DNA of 64,000 nt from Parabacteroides chongii (GTDB lineage Bacteria; Bacteroidota; Bacteroidia; Bacteroidales; Tannerellaceae): positions 5,178,501-5,242,500 of the forward strand of contig NZ_CP120849.1 in NCBI RefSeq assembly GCF_029581355.1. The letters run 5' to 3'. The notes under the pieces were generated by a model. It did no database searches. It worked only from the letters and a program-made list of their open reading frames with translations, and was not told where the DNA came from. Every line of letters begins with the position of its first letter. The stretch's first letter is position 1. The position numbers were made by a program, and so were the translations under genes. Shown piece after piece: positions 26,738 to 35,988 of the stretch.

Positions 26738-26774
26738 AAGTAGGCATCACCATAGGGAAAGGTGATGCCTACTT
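26738..26774. terminator. Bidirectional terminator between convergent genes
   Basis: Perfect 14-bp stem: AAGTAGGCATCACC at 26738-26751 with its complement at 26761-26774 and a 9-base loop. A/T-rich on both sides, so it can serve the ktrA-like gene and the convergent CNNM gene. Confidence 0.75.
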
Positions 26775-26788
26775 TATAACGATAGACA

Positions 26789-28057
26789 CTAGTCGATCTT
26801 CTTAACGAGCACTTTATCAATACGCGCCCCATCCATGTCTACAATCTCGAATTCGAAATTCAGCCAGGTTAATGTTTCACCGGTTTTCGGAACACGTTCC
26901 AAAATTTCCAGGATCAAACCGCTCAACGTATTATAATCATGTTCGGCATACAGGTCTTCCAGGTCGAAATATTCCAGAAAATCGTAGAAGTTATACTGTC
27001 CGTCCACCAACCAGGAACCATCGGCGCGCTGAGTAATCTCTGCCTCCTCACCAATTTCCGGAACCTGACCGATCAAACCTTCCATGATATCTTTCAAAGT
27101 AACGATACCCTGGATACCTCCGAACTCATCCGTCACGATACCATATTTGACACGCGCCTGTTTGAACTGCTCCAACGCATTATAAACACTCTGATTCTCC
27201 GGCAGATACTGAGCCGGACGTATTACCTGCTCCAAAGAGAAATCAGGTTCATCGATCCGTCCAAACAGATCTTTCAGGTAAACGACACCTTTGATATTAT
27301 CGAACTTTTCGGAAGCTACCGGATATATATTAAACAGGTTTTCCTGTACTTTCTCACGAATCTTTTCGATACTGTCCGTTACATCCAGCCAAACCAAGTC
27401 ACTCCGGTGTGTCATAATCGAACCGACATTACGGTCTCCCAGGTTGAACACACGTTCCACAATGTCTTGTTCTACTTCCTGCACTTCACCTCCGTCAAAG
27501 CCTTCTTTGACGATCGCCTTGATCTCTTCTTCCGTTACTTTATTTTCTTCATTTGCTTTAATTCCGGTAATTTTAATAACAAAGGAAGTACTTTTAGACA
27601 ATAACCATACAAAGGGTAAAGCCAGCTTTGATAGCAGAAACATGGGTCTGGCAACCAGCATCGAAACCCGTTCGGCATATCCCATGCCGATACGTTTCGG
27701 CACAAGCTCACCCATGATCAAAGTAAGATAAGTAACGATTATAACGATTACAGTCTTTGATAATCCAAGAGCATAAGGTTCGAGTACGGGAACATGACGA
27801 ACCACTTCTGCCAGGTTATAGGCGAAAGCCTCTCCTGAATACAAACCGGTCAGGATTCCGATTAGCGTAATACCGATCTGGATAGTAGATAAGAAACGAT
27901 CGGGTTCACCAGCCAACTTCAGGGCTGTTTGCGCAGATTTATTACCTCTTTTTGCCTCTAGTTCCAACCGGGCCTTACGGGCAGACACTAAAGCGATCTC
28001 AGACATCGACAAAATACCATTCAACAAAATAAGGCCGACAATAATAAAAATTTCCAT
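26789..28057 (-). CDS. CNNM/CorC-type transporter with CBS domains (hemolysin-family annotation)
   Basis: 422 residues. Domain order: DUF21/CNNM membrane domain (residues 1-180, with NGILSMSEIALVSARKARLE and FLSTIQIGITLIGILTGLYSGE), two CBS domains (about 195-320; VGSIMTHRSDLVWLDVTDS, YGIVTDEFGGIQGIVTLKDI), and a CorC_HlyC C-terminal domain (LEYFDLEDLYAEHDYNTLSGL). Members transport or regulate divalent cations, mainly Mg2+; the hemolysin label is historical. Inner membrane. Single gene, convergent with the potassium operon. Ion specificity cannot be read from sequence. Confidence 0.92.
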   Translation of the reverse strand: MEIFIIVGLILLNGILSMSEIALVSARKARLELEAKRGNKSAQTALKLAGEPDRFLSTIQIGITLIGILTGLYSGEAFAYNLAEVVRHVPVLEPYALGLSKTVIVIIVTYLTLIMGELVPKRIGMGYAERVSMLVARPMFLLSKLALPFVWLLSKSTSFVIKITGIKANEENKVTEEEIKAIVKEGFDGGEVQEVEQDIVERVFNLGDRNVGSIMTHRSDLVWLDVTDSIEKIREKVQENLFNIYPVASEKFDNIKGVVYLKDLFGRIDEPDFSLEQVIRPAQYLPENQSVYNALEQFKQARVKYGIVTDEFGGIQGIVTLKDIMEGLIGQVPEIGEEAEITQRADGSWLVDGQYNFYDFLEYFDLEDLYAEHDYNTLSGLILEILERVPKTGETLTWLNFEFEIVDMDGARIDKVLVKKID

Positions 28058-28153
28058 TTGCTATATATACAGCGATTGATTAGGGAGCGAAGATATGAAT
28101 TATATCGAAATTAATACTACATTTAGAACCTTAATTAATATATGATATAAAAC

Positions 28154-29275
28154 ATGAAACATCAGATCATATTACTTGGCAAAGATATCACCTCTGTTTA
28201 TCACGGGATCAAAGAGTTTGCACCCGACCATGTGCATCTTCTTTGCACGAACGAGACAAAAGATGTAGCTGCCCCTTTATTTCCGCTACTCCCCGCCAGT
28301 ATCCGCCGGACCTTATACCGGACCGAACCGTACGACGGAGAGAACGTTCGCAATGTATGCCGCAAGATACACCAGGCCTATCCTACCGACAAGTTTGCCT
28401 ATAATCTTTCGGAAGGAACCAAGCTGATGGCATTCGCCGCATTTACAATAGCCAAAGAATATAACGCCCCGGCCTTCTACCTGACTCAACTGGGCGATCT
28501 GATCCGGTTGGAAAACTTTGAAAAGCATCCGATGCAAAGCCAGTTGGATAATAAAGAGATATTGGGCCTGAGCGGAAATATCCTGACGGAATACCAGGAC
28601 GCCAAACAATTGAGCGATGCCGACATACAGGCTTCCGTCTCCATCAAGCAGTTTATCGAACAATACCCGAAAGAACATACCATGATCCAGAAGTTCTTCA
28701 ATATATTCTGCAATAAGGAACTATCTCGCTTACCGTCATCACGGGTTTTCAAGAGCGGATTGCGCTTCAAGCAAAGACAGGATACTTTCCTCATTGCACA
28801 GCAAAACCGTGTATTGCTCAGGTTAACGACTCCCAACGCAGGTATGTTATTTTTCAAAGGACGCTGGTGGGAAACACTCGTTGCCCATAAAGTCAGGACA
28901 TGGAGCCAGAGACATCCCAACCGTCCCGAGGTATGGCAGAGCGTTCTATTCAGGACAGAAAACAACAGTTCCAGGACAAAAAACGAAGTGGATGTCTTGT
29001 TGAACAACCAACAGAAACTGATATTCATCGAATGTAAATCAGGAAATGTAACGCAGAATGATATATATAAGGTAGATGCGGTACGTGAAACCTATGGCGG
29101 AGATATCTCGCTGGCTGTATTAGCCAGTTATTACCCAGTGGAAGACAGTTTACAGGAAAAATGCAAGGATCTGCAGATCAATTTATTTGCCCCTGCCTAT
29201 ATCGACGATCGTATCCATCATTTGGATACCCTTCCCGACTGGTTGGAAAAGCTGTCCAACTCCCTGCAGTTATAA
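28154..29275 (+). CDS. Card1/Can2-like CARF nuclease (DUF1887), orphan
   Basis: 373 residues, close to the length of characterised Card1. The N-terminal 150 residues (MKHQIILLGKDITSVYHGIK, HLLCTNETKD, FAYNLSEGTKLMAFAAFTIA) look like a CARF ligand-binding domain. A linker/wHTH-like region follows, then a PD-(D/E)XK nuclease domain whose catalytic set is readable as Asp280 (NEVDVLL), Glu293 and Lys295 (FIECKSG). Family members are switched on by cyclic tetra-adenylate from type III CRISPR Cas10 and degrade nucleic acid. No cas10, CRISPR array or other cyclase is in the window, so it stands alone between core genes. It has its own terminator at 29285-29312. Confidence 0.85.
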   Translation: MKHQIILLGKDITSVYHGIKEFAPDHVHLLCTNETKDVAAPLFPLLPASIRRTLYRTEPYDGENVRNVCRKIHQAYPTDKFAYNLSEGTKLMAFAAFTIAKEYNAPAFYLTQLGDLIRLENFEKHPMQSQLDNKEILGLSGNILTEYQDAKQLSDADIQASVSIKQFIEQYPKEHTMIQKFFNIFCNKELSRLPSSRVFKSGLRFKQRQDTFLIAQQNRVLLRLTTPNAGMLFFKGRWWETLVAHKVRTWSQRHPNRPEVWQSVLFRTENNSSRTKNEVDVLLNNQQKLIFIECKSGNVTQNDIYKVDAVRETYGGDISLAVLASYYPVEDSLQEKCKDLQINLFAPAYIDDRIHHLDTLPDWLEKLSNSLQL

Positions 29276-29284
29276 AAAAATGAA

Positions 29285-29312
29285 GCCGTTCTACCTTCTC
29301 AGGCGGAACGGC
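29285..29312 (+). terminator. Terminator of the Card1-like gene
   Basis: GCCGTTC at 29285-29291 pairs with GAACGGC at 29306-29312, followed by CTTTAT, 10 bases after the stop codon. Confidence 0.7.
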
Positions 29313-29620
29313 CTTTATCAATCGATAAGTTTTTGCTAATCTAATACATATTAGAAAACAATATCGGGAGATAGATACTTACACTTATTCTAAATTCTAA
29401 ACTTCATCATCATATTCATAGAGGGGAACTCACTTATTCCCCAACACCTTTATTTATGCAAATGACGTGCCAAAAGAATATAAAGTCGGGATATACCTAT
29501 CTAATATACTAACTATCAACAGATAAAAACATTTTATATCACATCTTGTATTTCCGCACATCTCACAACTGTGGTGTGGAATCGATGTGGAAGTGTGGAT
29601 TTTTTCCACACCACACTAAA
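29313..29620. other. Gene-free A/T-rich spacer
   Basis: No gene is seen. The left part is plain A/T-rich sequence. The right part has a stem of GTGGTGTGGA (from about 29570) with TCCACACCAC (from about 29605), an inverted pair around a GTGTGG repeat. Function unknown; both flanking genes point into it. Confidence 0.5.
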
Positions 29621-29648
29621 AAAGCCGGTCTATTCCTAGACCGGCTTT
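29621..29648 (-). terminator. Terminator of the Tat-exported isomerase gene
   Basis: Perfect 12-bp stem AAAGCCGGTCTA (29621-29632) with its complement 29637-29648 and a 4-base loop. On the minus strand it is followed by a run of T, 29 bases after the stop codon. Confidence 0.85.
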
Positions 29649-29677
29649 CACACGTACCTTTATATATTATACTTTAC

Positions 29678-30613
29678 TTATTTTACAAACTTGGCTTTCA
29701 AAAGATAATCGGCACAACCTTTTATCCCGTCAAACTGGGTACGGCCATCCGGCATACCTTCCAGTTCGACATAATATTCCTTTACACCGATCTGATAGGC
29801 CTGTTTGAAGATCATCTCAAAGTTCATAAAGCCAGATTGTCCAAGGATTGCACGATCTTTGATATGCAACAGTTTAATACGATTCGGATATTTCTTCATG
29901 TATTCCACCGGATCATTCTGCCCGATCACCGTCCAATATACATCCATTTCAAAGAATACCAGATCAGGATCCGTATCTTTCAGGAAAAGATCATAGATTT
30001 TTTCGCCTTTGTTATGGCGGCCGAATATAGCTTCTTTACCTCCGGGAAGTACTTTGGCAAACTCAAAGTCATGGTTATGGTAGCCAAAAGGAATACCTGC
30101 CGCTTTTACAATTTTTCCGGCTTCGTTGAAAACATCGCAAACATAGCCTACCTCTTCCACACTGCGGGTACGGGGTTGTCCGGGCTGAACCAGATATTTC
30201 ACACCTAACTTGGCATGATCGTCTGCCGTCTTTTTCCAATATTCCATAATCATATTGCGGGTATCCGGCGTGTACTCGCCTGTCGGAGGATTCACGTGAG
30301 AACTGGTGATCTTCAATCCGGCATCTTCTGCCATCTTCTTGAATTCCATCATATCGACACCATTGATCTTGCCGTTATTGTAACCCGCCAGTTCAAGAGT
30401 GGAATAACCCATCTTTTTAAGGTTCTTCATTCCACCGGGAACGTCCTTCATCAGTTCACCTCCCAAAGAATAAATCTGTAAACCGATACTTTTGGCAGCA
30501 GTCGTTTCCGATACGACGGGAGTGGCTGCATGTAATGATTCAGCCTTTCCGGCTACCAGCCCCCCTAAAGTCAGGACAGAGGCACTTTTTAGAAAATTTC
30601 GTCTATTTACCAT
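29678..30613 (-). CDS. Tat-exported sugar phosphate isomerase/epimerase-like TIM-barrel protein
   Basis: 311 residues. The N-terminus MVNRRNFLKSASVLTLGGLV is a twin-arginine signal. The mature part is an AP-endonuclease-2/xylose-isomerase-like TIM barrel (GLQIYSLGGELMKDVPGGMK, YSTLELAGYNNGKINGVD, FGYHNHDFEF, FFEMDVYWTVIGQNDPVEYM, LLHIKDR, YYVELEGM). Such Bacteroidetes proteins work in the periplasm on sugars or inositol-like compounds; the substrate is not evident. Single gene with promoter box TACCTTTG at 30636-30643 and a strong terminator. Confidence 0.88.
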   Translation of the reverse strand: MVNRRNFLKSASVLTLGGLVAGKAESLHAATPVVSETTAAKSIGLQIYSLGGELMKDVPGGMKNLKKMGYSTLELAGYNNGKINGVDMMEFKKMAEDAGLKITSSHVNPPTGEYTPDTRNMIMEYWKKTADDHAKLGVKYLVQPGQPRTRSVEEVGYVCDVFNEAGKIVKAAGIPFGYHNHDFEFAKVLPGGKEAIFGRHNKGEKIYDLFLKDTDPDLVFFEMDVYWTVIGQNDPVEYMKKYPNRIKLLHIKDRAILGQSGFMNFEMIFKQAYQIGVKEYYVELEGMPDGRTQFDGIKGCADYLLKAKFVK

Positions 30614-30635
30614 GGTCTATTAAAATTTAAGTCTT

Positions 30636-30643
30636 CAAAGGTA
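30636..30643 (-). promoter_or_regulatory. Promoter -7 box of the Tat-exported isomerase gene
   Basis: TACCTTTG on the minus strand, 23 bases before the ATG; full consensus match. Confidence 0.5.
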
Positions 30644-30668
30644 TTGTTTTTAATCTGAAAAATAATTC

Positions 30669-30676
30669 TATATTTG
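30669..30676 (+). promoter_or_regulatory. Promoter -7 box of the zinc ribbon gene
   Basis: TATATTTG, 37 bases before the ATG at 30713, divergent from the isomerase promoter 26 bases away. Confidence 0.5.
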
Positions 30677-30712
30677 TTCTAAAATAAGAGGCTTATAAAT
30701 AAATTTAAGAGT

Positions 30713-30988
30713 ATGGAACCTATTTATTGTCAAAGTTGCGGTATGCCGCTGATATCCGATACGGATTATGGAACAAACCAGGACGGGAGTAAAAACAAAG
30801 AGTATTGCGCGTTCTGTTTTAAAGACGGGAAATTTGTACAGGATGTAACGATGGATGAAATGATCCAAATCTGTCTTCAGTATTCAGATTCTTTCAAACA
30901 CGACAACGGCGAAAGCTACACAAAAGAAGAAGCGCTTGCCGGCATGCAGTATTATTTTCCTCAACTGAAACGCTGGAAAAAAGAGTGA
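30713..30988 (+). CDS. Putative zinc ribbon protein
   Basis: 91 residues. The first 40 carry a four-cysteine ribbon: YCQSCGMPL and YCAFCFKDG. The rest (VTMDEMIQICLQYSDSF, TKEEALAGMQYYFPQLKRW) matches the family of small putative zinc ribbon proteins often found beside AraC or GNAT genes. Function unknown; a metal-binding regulatory or adaptor role is plausible. It is followed after 38 bases by an AraC-family gene on the same strand, so they may be co-transcribed. Confidence 0.85.
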   Translation: MEPIYCQSCGMPLISDTDYGTNQDGSKNKEYCAFCFKDGKFVQDVTMDEMIQICLQYSDSFKHDNGESYTKEEALAGMQYYFPQLKRWKKE

Positions 30989-31026
30989 ACCTCTACGAAT
31001 CCAATCAAACTGTGTAATACGCCATT

Positions 31027-31833
31027 ATGTACCAGGAATATCCTCCATGCCCGTCACTGGCTCCCTATATCGACAAATATTGGGAGGTGAAAGGCGAGAC
31101 TGAATACGACATGCGTTATAAGATATTGCCTGACGGATGCGCGGATTTCATCTTTTCCATCCAGGAACCGTTGCAACCTCTGAACGGTGAAATGCTGATG
31201 CAGCCTTACCGTTTTTATTTCGTCGGTCCCATGCGGGTTTATTCCGAACTGGTCACACGTTCGACCAACCTTCATATGATGGGTGTACGCTTCTCTCCTT
31301 GCGGACTGGCGGCATTCACAAAGGTTCCTTTGGGAGAATTTACCGACATGCGAATCGATGCTTCCGAATTGGATATGCTTTTCGACAATAGTTTTGCAGA
31401 AATGTTATGCGAAAGAGAATCTTTGCAGGAACGCATACAAATCATAGAAAGGTTCCTCCTTTCCCGCCTGTCCGCTATCATTCCCATAGACCGGCAGATG
31501 TTGCAGGCAACCGATCTGATCATCCGGTCGAACGGGATGCTCCCCATCCGTCAACTGACCGATAAATTATATCTCGGCCAACGTCATTTCGAGCGCAAGT
31601 TCAAACACGTCACTGGTTATACACCGAAAGAATTCAGCAGGATCATCAAATTCAGGAACGCAACCCGAGTTTTAAGGGGCATAAAAGATACAGACATGCA
31701 GCAGTTAGCCATCGACTGTGGCTACTACGACCAATCTCATTTTATCAAAGAGTTCAGAAGATTATCTGGAAGCAATCCATCCGCATTCATGTCTTTACCG
31801 ATACCGGAAGACGATCCGCTTACCTATATATAA
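31027..31833 (+). CDS. AraC-family transcriptional regulator with DUF6597-type sensor domain
   Basis: 268 residues. The N-terminal half (YQEYPPCPSLAPYIDKYWEV, ILPDGCADFIFSI, FVGPMR) is the cupin-like sensor domain found in this AraC subgroup. The C-terminal 100 residues are the double HTH (IRQLTDKLYLGQRHFERKFK, GYTPKEFSRIIKFRNATRVL, QLAIDCGYYDQSHFIKEFRR). Ligand and targets unknown; its neighbours are a zinc ribbon protein upstream and a PNPOx-fold protein downstream. Confidence 0.92.
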   Translation: MYQEYPPCPSLAPYIDKYWEVKGETEYDMRYKILPDGCADFIFSIQEPLQPLNGEMLMQPYRFYFVGPMRVYSELVTRSTNLHMMGVRFSPCGLAAFTKVPLGEFTDMRIDASELDMLFDNSFAEMLCERESLQERIQIIERFLLSRLSAIIPIDRQMLQATDLIIRSNGMLPIRQLTDKLYLGQRHFERKFKHVTGYTPKEFSRIIKFRNATRVLRGIKDTDMQQLAIDCGYYDQSHFIKEFRRLSGSNPSAFMSLPIPEDDPLTYI

Positions 31834-31910
31834 TAGAAGAAAGTCGATTTTTTACAACAGCAACCGCGAAGTTTCCCTTATGTTTGCCTCCGAAACAAAA
31901 AAATAGTTTT

Positions 31911-32318
31911 ATGGAAAAGATCAAACAAGAGGCAATCGAATTGCTGAATAACTGCGAGGTGTTGACATTAGCCTCCATCGACGAGCAGGGTTATCCCCGT
32001 CCTATAGTCATTTCGAAGATCAAGACAGACGGGATCGATACGATTTGGTTCTCAACGGGAACGAGTTCTGAAAAAACAAAGAATTTTATCGAAAACCCGA
32101 AAGCAGGCGTCGCTTTCTTCAAGGAAGGCGACAGTGTGACGCTGACAGGCACCATCGAAGTAGTCGAAGACGCTGCGGAAAAGAAAGCATTATGGGTAGA
32201 CTGGTTTTATGAGCATTTCCCCAAAGGTGTGGAAGACCCGGAATATTGTATCCTGAAGTTCACCGCCGAACATGCAACCTACTGGATTGGCCATAAGTTC
32301 GTGAAGGGGAAAGTGTAA
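31911..32318 (+). CDS. Pyridoxamine 5'-phosphate oxidase-fold protein (general stress protein 26-like)
   Basis: 135 residues from the ATG at 31911; the open frame extends a few codons upstream from a TTG but MEKIKQEAIELLNNC is the natural start. Split-barrel flavin/F420-type fold: LTLASIDEQGYPRPIVISK, TIWFSTGTSSEKTKNFIENP, AGVAFFKEGDSVTLTGTIEV, and a conserved FTAEHATYWIG end. Members bind FMN or related cofactors; the precise reaction is unknown. It lies 77 bases after the AraC gene and may be its target. Confidence 0.88.
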   Translation: MEKIKQEAIELLNNCEVLTLASIDEQGYPRPIVISKIKTDGIDTIWFSTGTSSEKTKNFIENPKAGVAFFKEGDSVTLTGTIEVVEDAAEKKALWVDWFYEHFPKGVEDPEYCILKFTAEHATYWIGHKFVKGKV

Positions 32319-32342
32319 ACATCATATACGTTTTAAATAAAT

Positions 32343-32412
32343 ATTCGTTCGATAACCGTTCTTTATTCGTTCGACAACCATCGAATAAATAAAGAACAGT
32401 TATCGAACGAAT
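32343..32412. repeat. Large near-perfect palindrome in a convergent intergenic region
   Basis: Left arm 32343-32374 and right arm 32381-32412 pair at 29 of 32 positions around a 6-base loop. The arms are made of a repeated word (ATTCGTTCGATAAC, GTTCTTTATTCG). A further half copy (AGAACAACTGTCGAATGAAT) follows directly. It can end transcription from both sides. Confidence 0.8.
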
Positions 32413-32471
32413 AGAGAACAACTGTCGAATGAATACTTATTTTAAACCCAACGGTAGTTTACATTCAGACA

Positions 32472-33164
32472 TTAATCATCCAACTCTCCCTGATTCCGCA
32501 TATGTTTGCCATCGCAGAAGGGTTTGTTCTGTGAAAGACCGCAACGGCATAATGTAACGCGGTTGCGCACCGGATAGACACGTCCGTTTTCGTCTTCTAT
32601 AGGAATACCGCCTTTCACCCAGATAGGACCGTGTACGCTGGCAGGGACATCTTCCAGGATACTGATACCTTCGGGCAGTTCGGGTTCAATCCGTTTGCCA
32701 TCTTTCGTAACGGCTGTCAGACGACCGCTGGGGCAGTTGGCGCACTGTTGTTTTACTATTTCAATCGTATCCTTCGAGTCACCCTCCTCCACCTGTTGCC
32801 AGGCAGTACCGTGCGTATCGCAGAAACGGGCTACCGCACAAAGGCTTTCGGCATCCAACATATCGATCACTTTGCCTTCATAAAGGACAGACATTTCATC
32901 GTACGAATCGTGACTGGCCGTCGTATCTCCTTTAAAGCCAATCTTTTTATGCGTTCCGTCGCAGAAAGGTTTGTTGTGCGAGCCACCACAGCGGCACAGA
33001 TGATATACGCCTTCAACGGAATACTTTTGTATTTCCTTATAACCGGTGGAAGCTCCTTTCCGGTCGCCGATATAACGTAACTGATTCAACGGGATATCCC
33101 CGATCACTTCGTAAGGTCCGTTCGGGAGAACCTTGATTTTCTTTTCACTATTAGATTCCATCAC
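32472..33164 (-). CDS. CDGSH iron-sulfur domain protein with two CDGSH motifs
   Basis: 230 residues. Two CDGSH-type [2Fe-2S] motifs are visible: CRCGGSHNKPFCDGTH in the N-terminal third and CRCGLSQNKPFCDGKH at the C-terminus. Between them lies a divergent ferredoxin-like part (VARFCDTHGTAWQQVEE, KQQCANCPSGRLTAV). This is the known soluble bacterial layout; the role is electron transfer or cluster handling, not defined further. Single gene on the minus strand, convergent with the PNPOx-fold gene. Confidence 0.92.
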   Translation of the reverse strand: MMESNSEKKIKVLPNGPYEVIGDIPLNQLRYIGDRKGASTGYKEIQKYSVEGVYHLCRCGGSHNKPFCDGTHKKIGFKGDTTASHDSYDEMSVLYEGKVIDMLDAESLCAVARFCDTHGTAWQQVEEGDSKDTIEIVKQQCANCPSGRLTAVTKDGKRIEPELPEGISILEDVPASVHGPIWVKGGIPIEDENGRVYPVRNRVTLCRCGLSQNKPFCDGKHMRNQGELDD

Positions 33165-33252
33165 CTAAGTTGTTTTAATTTTATGTACTATTTATTAAAC
33201 AACCTGGATTTCAGTTTGTTTAGTCAAACCTTCCGGAAAATCAAGCCATCCG

Positions 33253-35829
33253 CTAAAATCCCAGTCCAAGCTCGAACATGAAACGGAAACTATCGGTCGA
33301 ACCGAACCATGAATACTTCGTCGTGACCTTGTTGATCAACGTCAGCCATACCCCTCCTCCGTACGAGGTATGCCACCTTTTCGATTCTTCACCCGGGAAC
33401 CAGACACGACCGTAGTCGAACCCAGCAAACACTCCGTACTTCAAAGGGGTGAATGGATTCTTAAGTTTCCCCATATCCAACCGGATATCCGAATATTGGT
33501 AAAAAGCTTGTTTCCCGATAAAACGGTTATCCCGGTAACCGCGTAGCTCGGTAGATGCCGCCTGGTAGAATTCGTATTTATTGTTGAAGAGCAGTTTACA
33601 TTTCGCCATCGTCGCCCAGGTCAGACGATCGGTAATCCGTACGTCCAGCTCCATAGAAGCACCGGCATAAGGGAAATTACGTCCGGCATCCCTCAGATTC
33701 ATCATCCAACCGGCTGTTACAGTTCCACCGATCCGGGGAATAAAAGAAGAAAGCTCTTTCTCCGTCTCTAGCGTAGCCCCCAGGTCGAAGAAGTAGTTAT
33801 TCTTGAAAATCCGGTGATCTTCGGGATAATACTGGTTGATGAAACGGTCGCTCGTTTCCTTCGCCTTGAACATTTCCAGCGAAGTTCGAACAGTCAGCTT
33901 TTCATTCTTTCCGAAATTGAGCAGAAAAGAAGGCGACAGTTTGAACTCGCGGATATGGACACGGTTGTAATTTTTCTTCGCTTCCTTATATCCGTCCGTA
34001 TTATTCCCGAAACCGAAAAAGTTATAGAAGTTCCTCTTCGAACTGATTGTAGCCTCTATATTGAACGATTTCTTTCCGTCGTAAGAAGGAAAAATCCCCT
34101 GGTACATGAACCCTTGCAGGTAATTATACCCGACACGGTGCTGGTAAGTAAACGGCGAACGTTTAAAGCCATACATCGTATAGGTAAAGAATGTGCCGAG
34201 ACTGAATCCTTTATCCGAGTCGTAAATCCCCCAGGGTGTGAGCGACATTTTATGATATTTGATCTTATTGTAGTCATACTGATGTATTTCCGGTATATCC
34301 GAAAAAACTTTACGGGCATGAAGAATGGAGTCTAACCGGGCCTTTTCCGACTTATACTCGTAAATCCGTATATGATGACCCGGGGCCAGCCGGTAGCTAT
34401 TCTCACCACGGCCGGCAATCAAGAAGACGGGCATTTCTTTCTTTGCTTCTCCGTTCACTTCAAAACGGTCGTCACCTTCAAGGCCGTATAGCCAAAGTTC
34501 CTTGGTCTTTTTCCGGCTATATTTCCGGTCGAACACCAGTCGGTCTGTCTCTTTATCGTAGATGCGGATAAACAAACTATCCGGATTAGTACGATCGATG
34601 ACGAAACGGTCAGAACGGTTGCTTCCCGTCAGAACCGGGGTTCGCTGCAACTGATCGAAATAAGCCGTTGCTATCTCCTCCAGCCTATCCCGTCTCTGTT
34701 TCACGATCACGCTGATCCGTTCGATCTCCTTATTCTCTATTCCTTTCGGCAAACGCGAAAAAGCATCGTCTATCACCGAATCGGTCAGTGTCCGGCGGAT
34801 GAATCGGGCCTGCTGCATCCATACATCGGCATCACTTTGGGAAGCCAACGCCATATCCAAAGAAAAACCCAAGGCGTTCTCTTTGCGGACGCTTTTCAGC
34901 GAAGGATCGTAATTAACAATGAAACCCAGGCCCAACACCCGGAGCATTTGTTTGAACAAAACGCCGTCAACCTTCGTAAAAGCATGGTTACGGTCGATGA
35001 CGATCGGGTCGAAGGTTAGGCTGTCGCCCCGCTTACGCGCTATCCAGTTCCAGTTTTCGGGTATCTTATTCCAGTCACCTATCACCATATCCAACAGACG
35101 TTCGCGGATATAAAGTTCCTGATTCACCTGATAATTCTTATCCGTCCGGATAGTATCCAGCAAATCTTCTGTCAGGAGAATATTCGGGTGGGTATTAAAA
35201 TCGGGCACATCGATGACACTGACCAGCTTATTTCCGATAGGCGTTCCATCCGCTACTGTATCGGTTGTAGAATACTCGGGCAAGTAAAAGATTCGCGAAT
35301 TATTTGAGTTCAGCCCCGACGAACGCGCCAGATAATCGGCAGAGATAAAGGTAAACGGATTGATAATAGTATAGGCATCGCCGATGAACTGGTCCAGATA
35401 TGTATTTCTGAATACTTGTTTGCTATAGACTTCCTGGAAGAATTTCGATTCGAGGAAGGTAGTATATCCGCCTAGCGGCTTCAAAAGACATAACTGTGCC
35501 TGATCGTTTTCCAAAAGTAATCCCTGGAAATCAGTAGCCTGCTCCACCACCTTCATCCCACCCCAAAGCGTTTGCAGGGTGACGGCAGGCACGGTGATCG
35601 GGATAGAATATAATTTCCGGTAATGTTCTCCCCAAAGCATCTTATAAAAATCACTTTTCTCAGTGGCCGACGACGGGTAGATCGATTTTCGGACCAGCGA
35701 ATCACCTTCGGTCATACCGGCACTGTCGACCGGCAACAATAGATCCGCTGCCGCCTCCGGAGACGGAAAAAACAGCAGGACCAACAATAATATATAGTAA
35801 CAGACAGTATAAACATGTAATTTCATCAT
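33253..35829 (-). CDS. BamA/TamA-family outer membrane beta-barrel protein
   Basis: 858 residues from the ATG at 35827-35829 (a second ATG follows directly; an upstream TTG is possible). A signal peptide (VYTVCYYILLLVLLFFPSPEAAA) leads into a 480-residue soluble part without obvious POTRA repeats (SIPITVPAVTLQTLWGGMKV, NWNWIARKRGDSLTFDPIVI). A C-terminal surface-antigen/D15-like barrel follows, ending in FRFMFELGLGF with the aromatic terminus expected of a Bam substrate. Possibly a lipid-transfer or metallophosphoesterase-linked barrel protein; the partner enzyme domain is absent. Outer membrane. Single gene. Confidence 0.8.
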   Translation of the reverse strand: MMKLHVYTVCYYILLLVLLFFPSPEAAADLLLPVDSAGMTEGDSLVRKSIYPSSATEKSDFYKMLWGEHYRKLYSIPITVPAVTLQTLWGGMKVVEQATDFQGLLLENDQAQLCLLKPLGGYTTFLESKFFQEVYSKQVFRNTYLDQFIGDAYTIINPFTFISADYLARSSGLNSNNSRIFYLPEYSTTDTVADGTPIGNKLVSVIDVPDFNTHPNILLTEDLLDTIRTDKNYQVNQELYIRERLLDMVIGDWNKIPENWNWIARKRGDSLTFDPIVIDRNHAFTKVDGVLFKQMLRVLGLGFIVNYDPSLKSVRKENALGFSLDMALASQSDADVWMQQARFIRRTLTDSVIDDAFSRLPKGIENKEIERISVIVKQRRDRLEEIATAYFDQLQRTPVLTGSNRSDRFVIDRTNPDSLFIRIYDKETDRLVFDRKYSRKKTKELWLYGLEGDDRFEVNGEAKKEMPVFLIAGRGENSYRLAPGHHIRIYEYKSEKARLDSILHARKVFSDIPEIHQYDYNKIKYHKMSLTPWGIYDSDKGFSLGTFFTYTMYGFKRSPFTYQHRVGYNYLQGFMYQGIFPSYDGKKSFNIEATISSKRNFYNFFGFGNNTDGYKEAKKNYNRVHIREFKLSPSFLLNFGKNEKLTVRTSLEMFKAKETSDRFINQYYPEDHRIFKNNYFFDLGATLETEKELSSFIPRIGGTVTAGWMMNLRDAGRNFPYAGASMELDVRITDRLTWATMAKCKLLFNNKYEFYQAASTELRGYRDNRFIGKQAFYQYSDIRLDMGKLKNPFTPLKYGVFAGFDYGRVWFPGEESKRWHTSYGGGVWLTLINKVTTKYSWFGSTDSFRFMFELGLGF

Positions 35830-35988
35830 CTGCAAACTGAATCACAATTATATTCAAACAAGTAACACCTGTATATTTACATAACAGAGCAGGCATTCAA
35901 CTTGTTTTGCTCATAACGCCTGGCAGCCTGATCCAGTTTTTTTCGTATTTTAGCAGACAATAAACGAATCCTTTAAAAAGAAAAGCTT

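Noticed and set aside
28154..29275. Card1-like gene as evidence of a local CRISPR system
   Set aside because: No cas genes or repeat-spacer array anywhere in the window.
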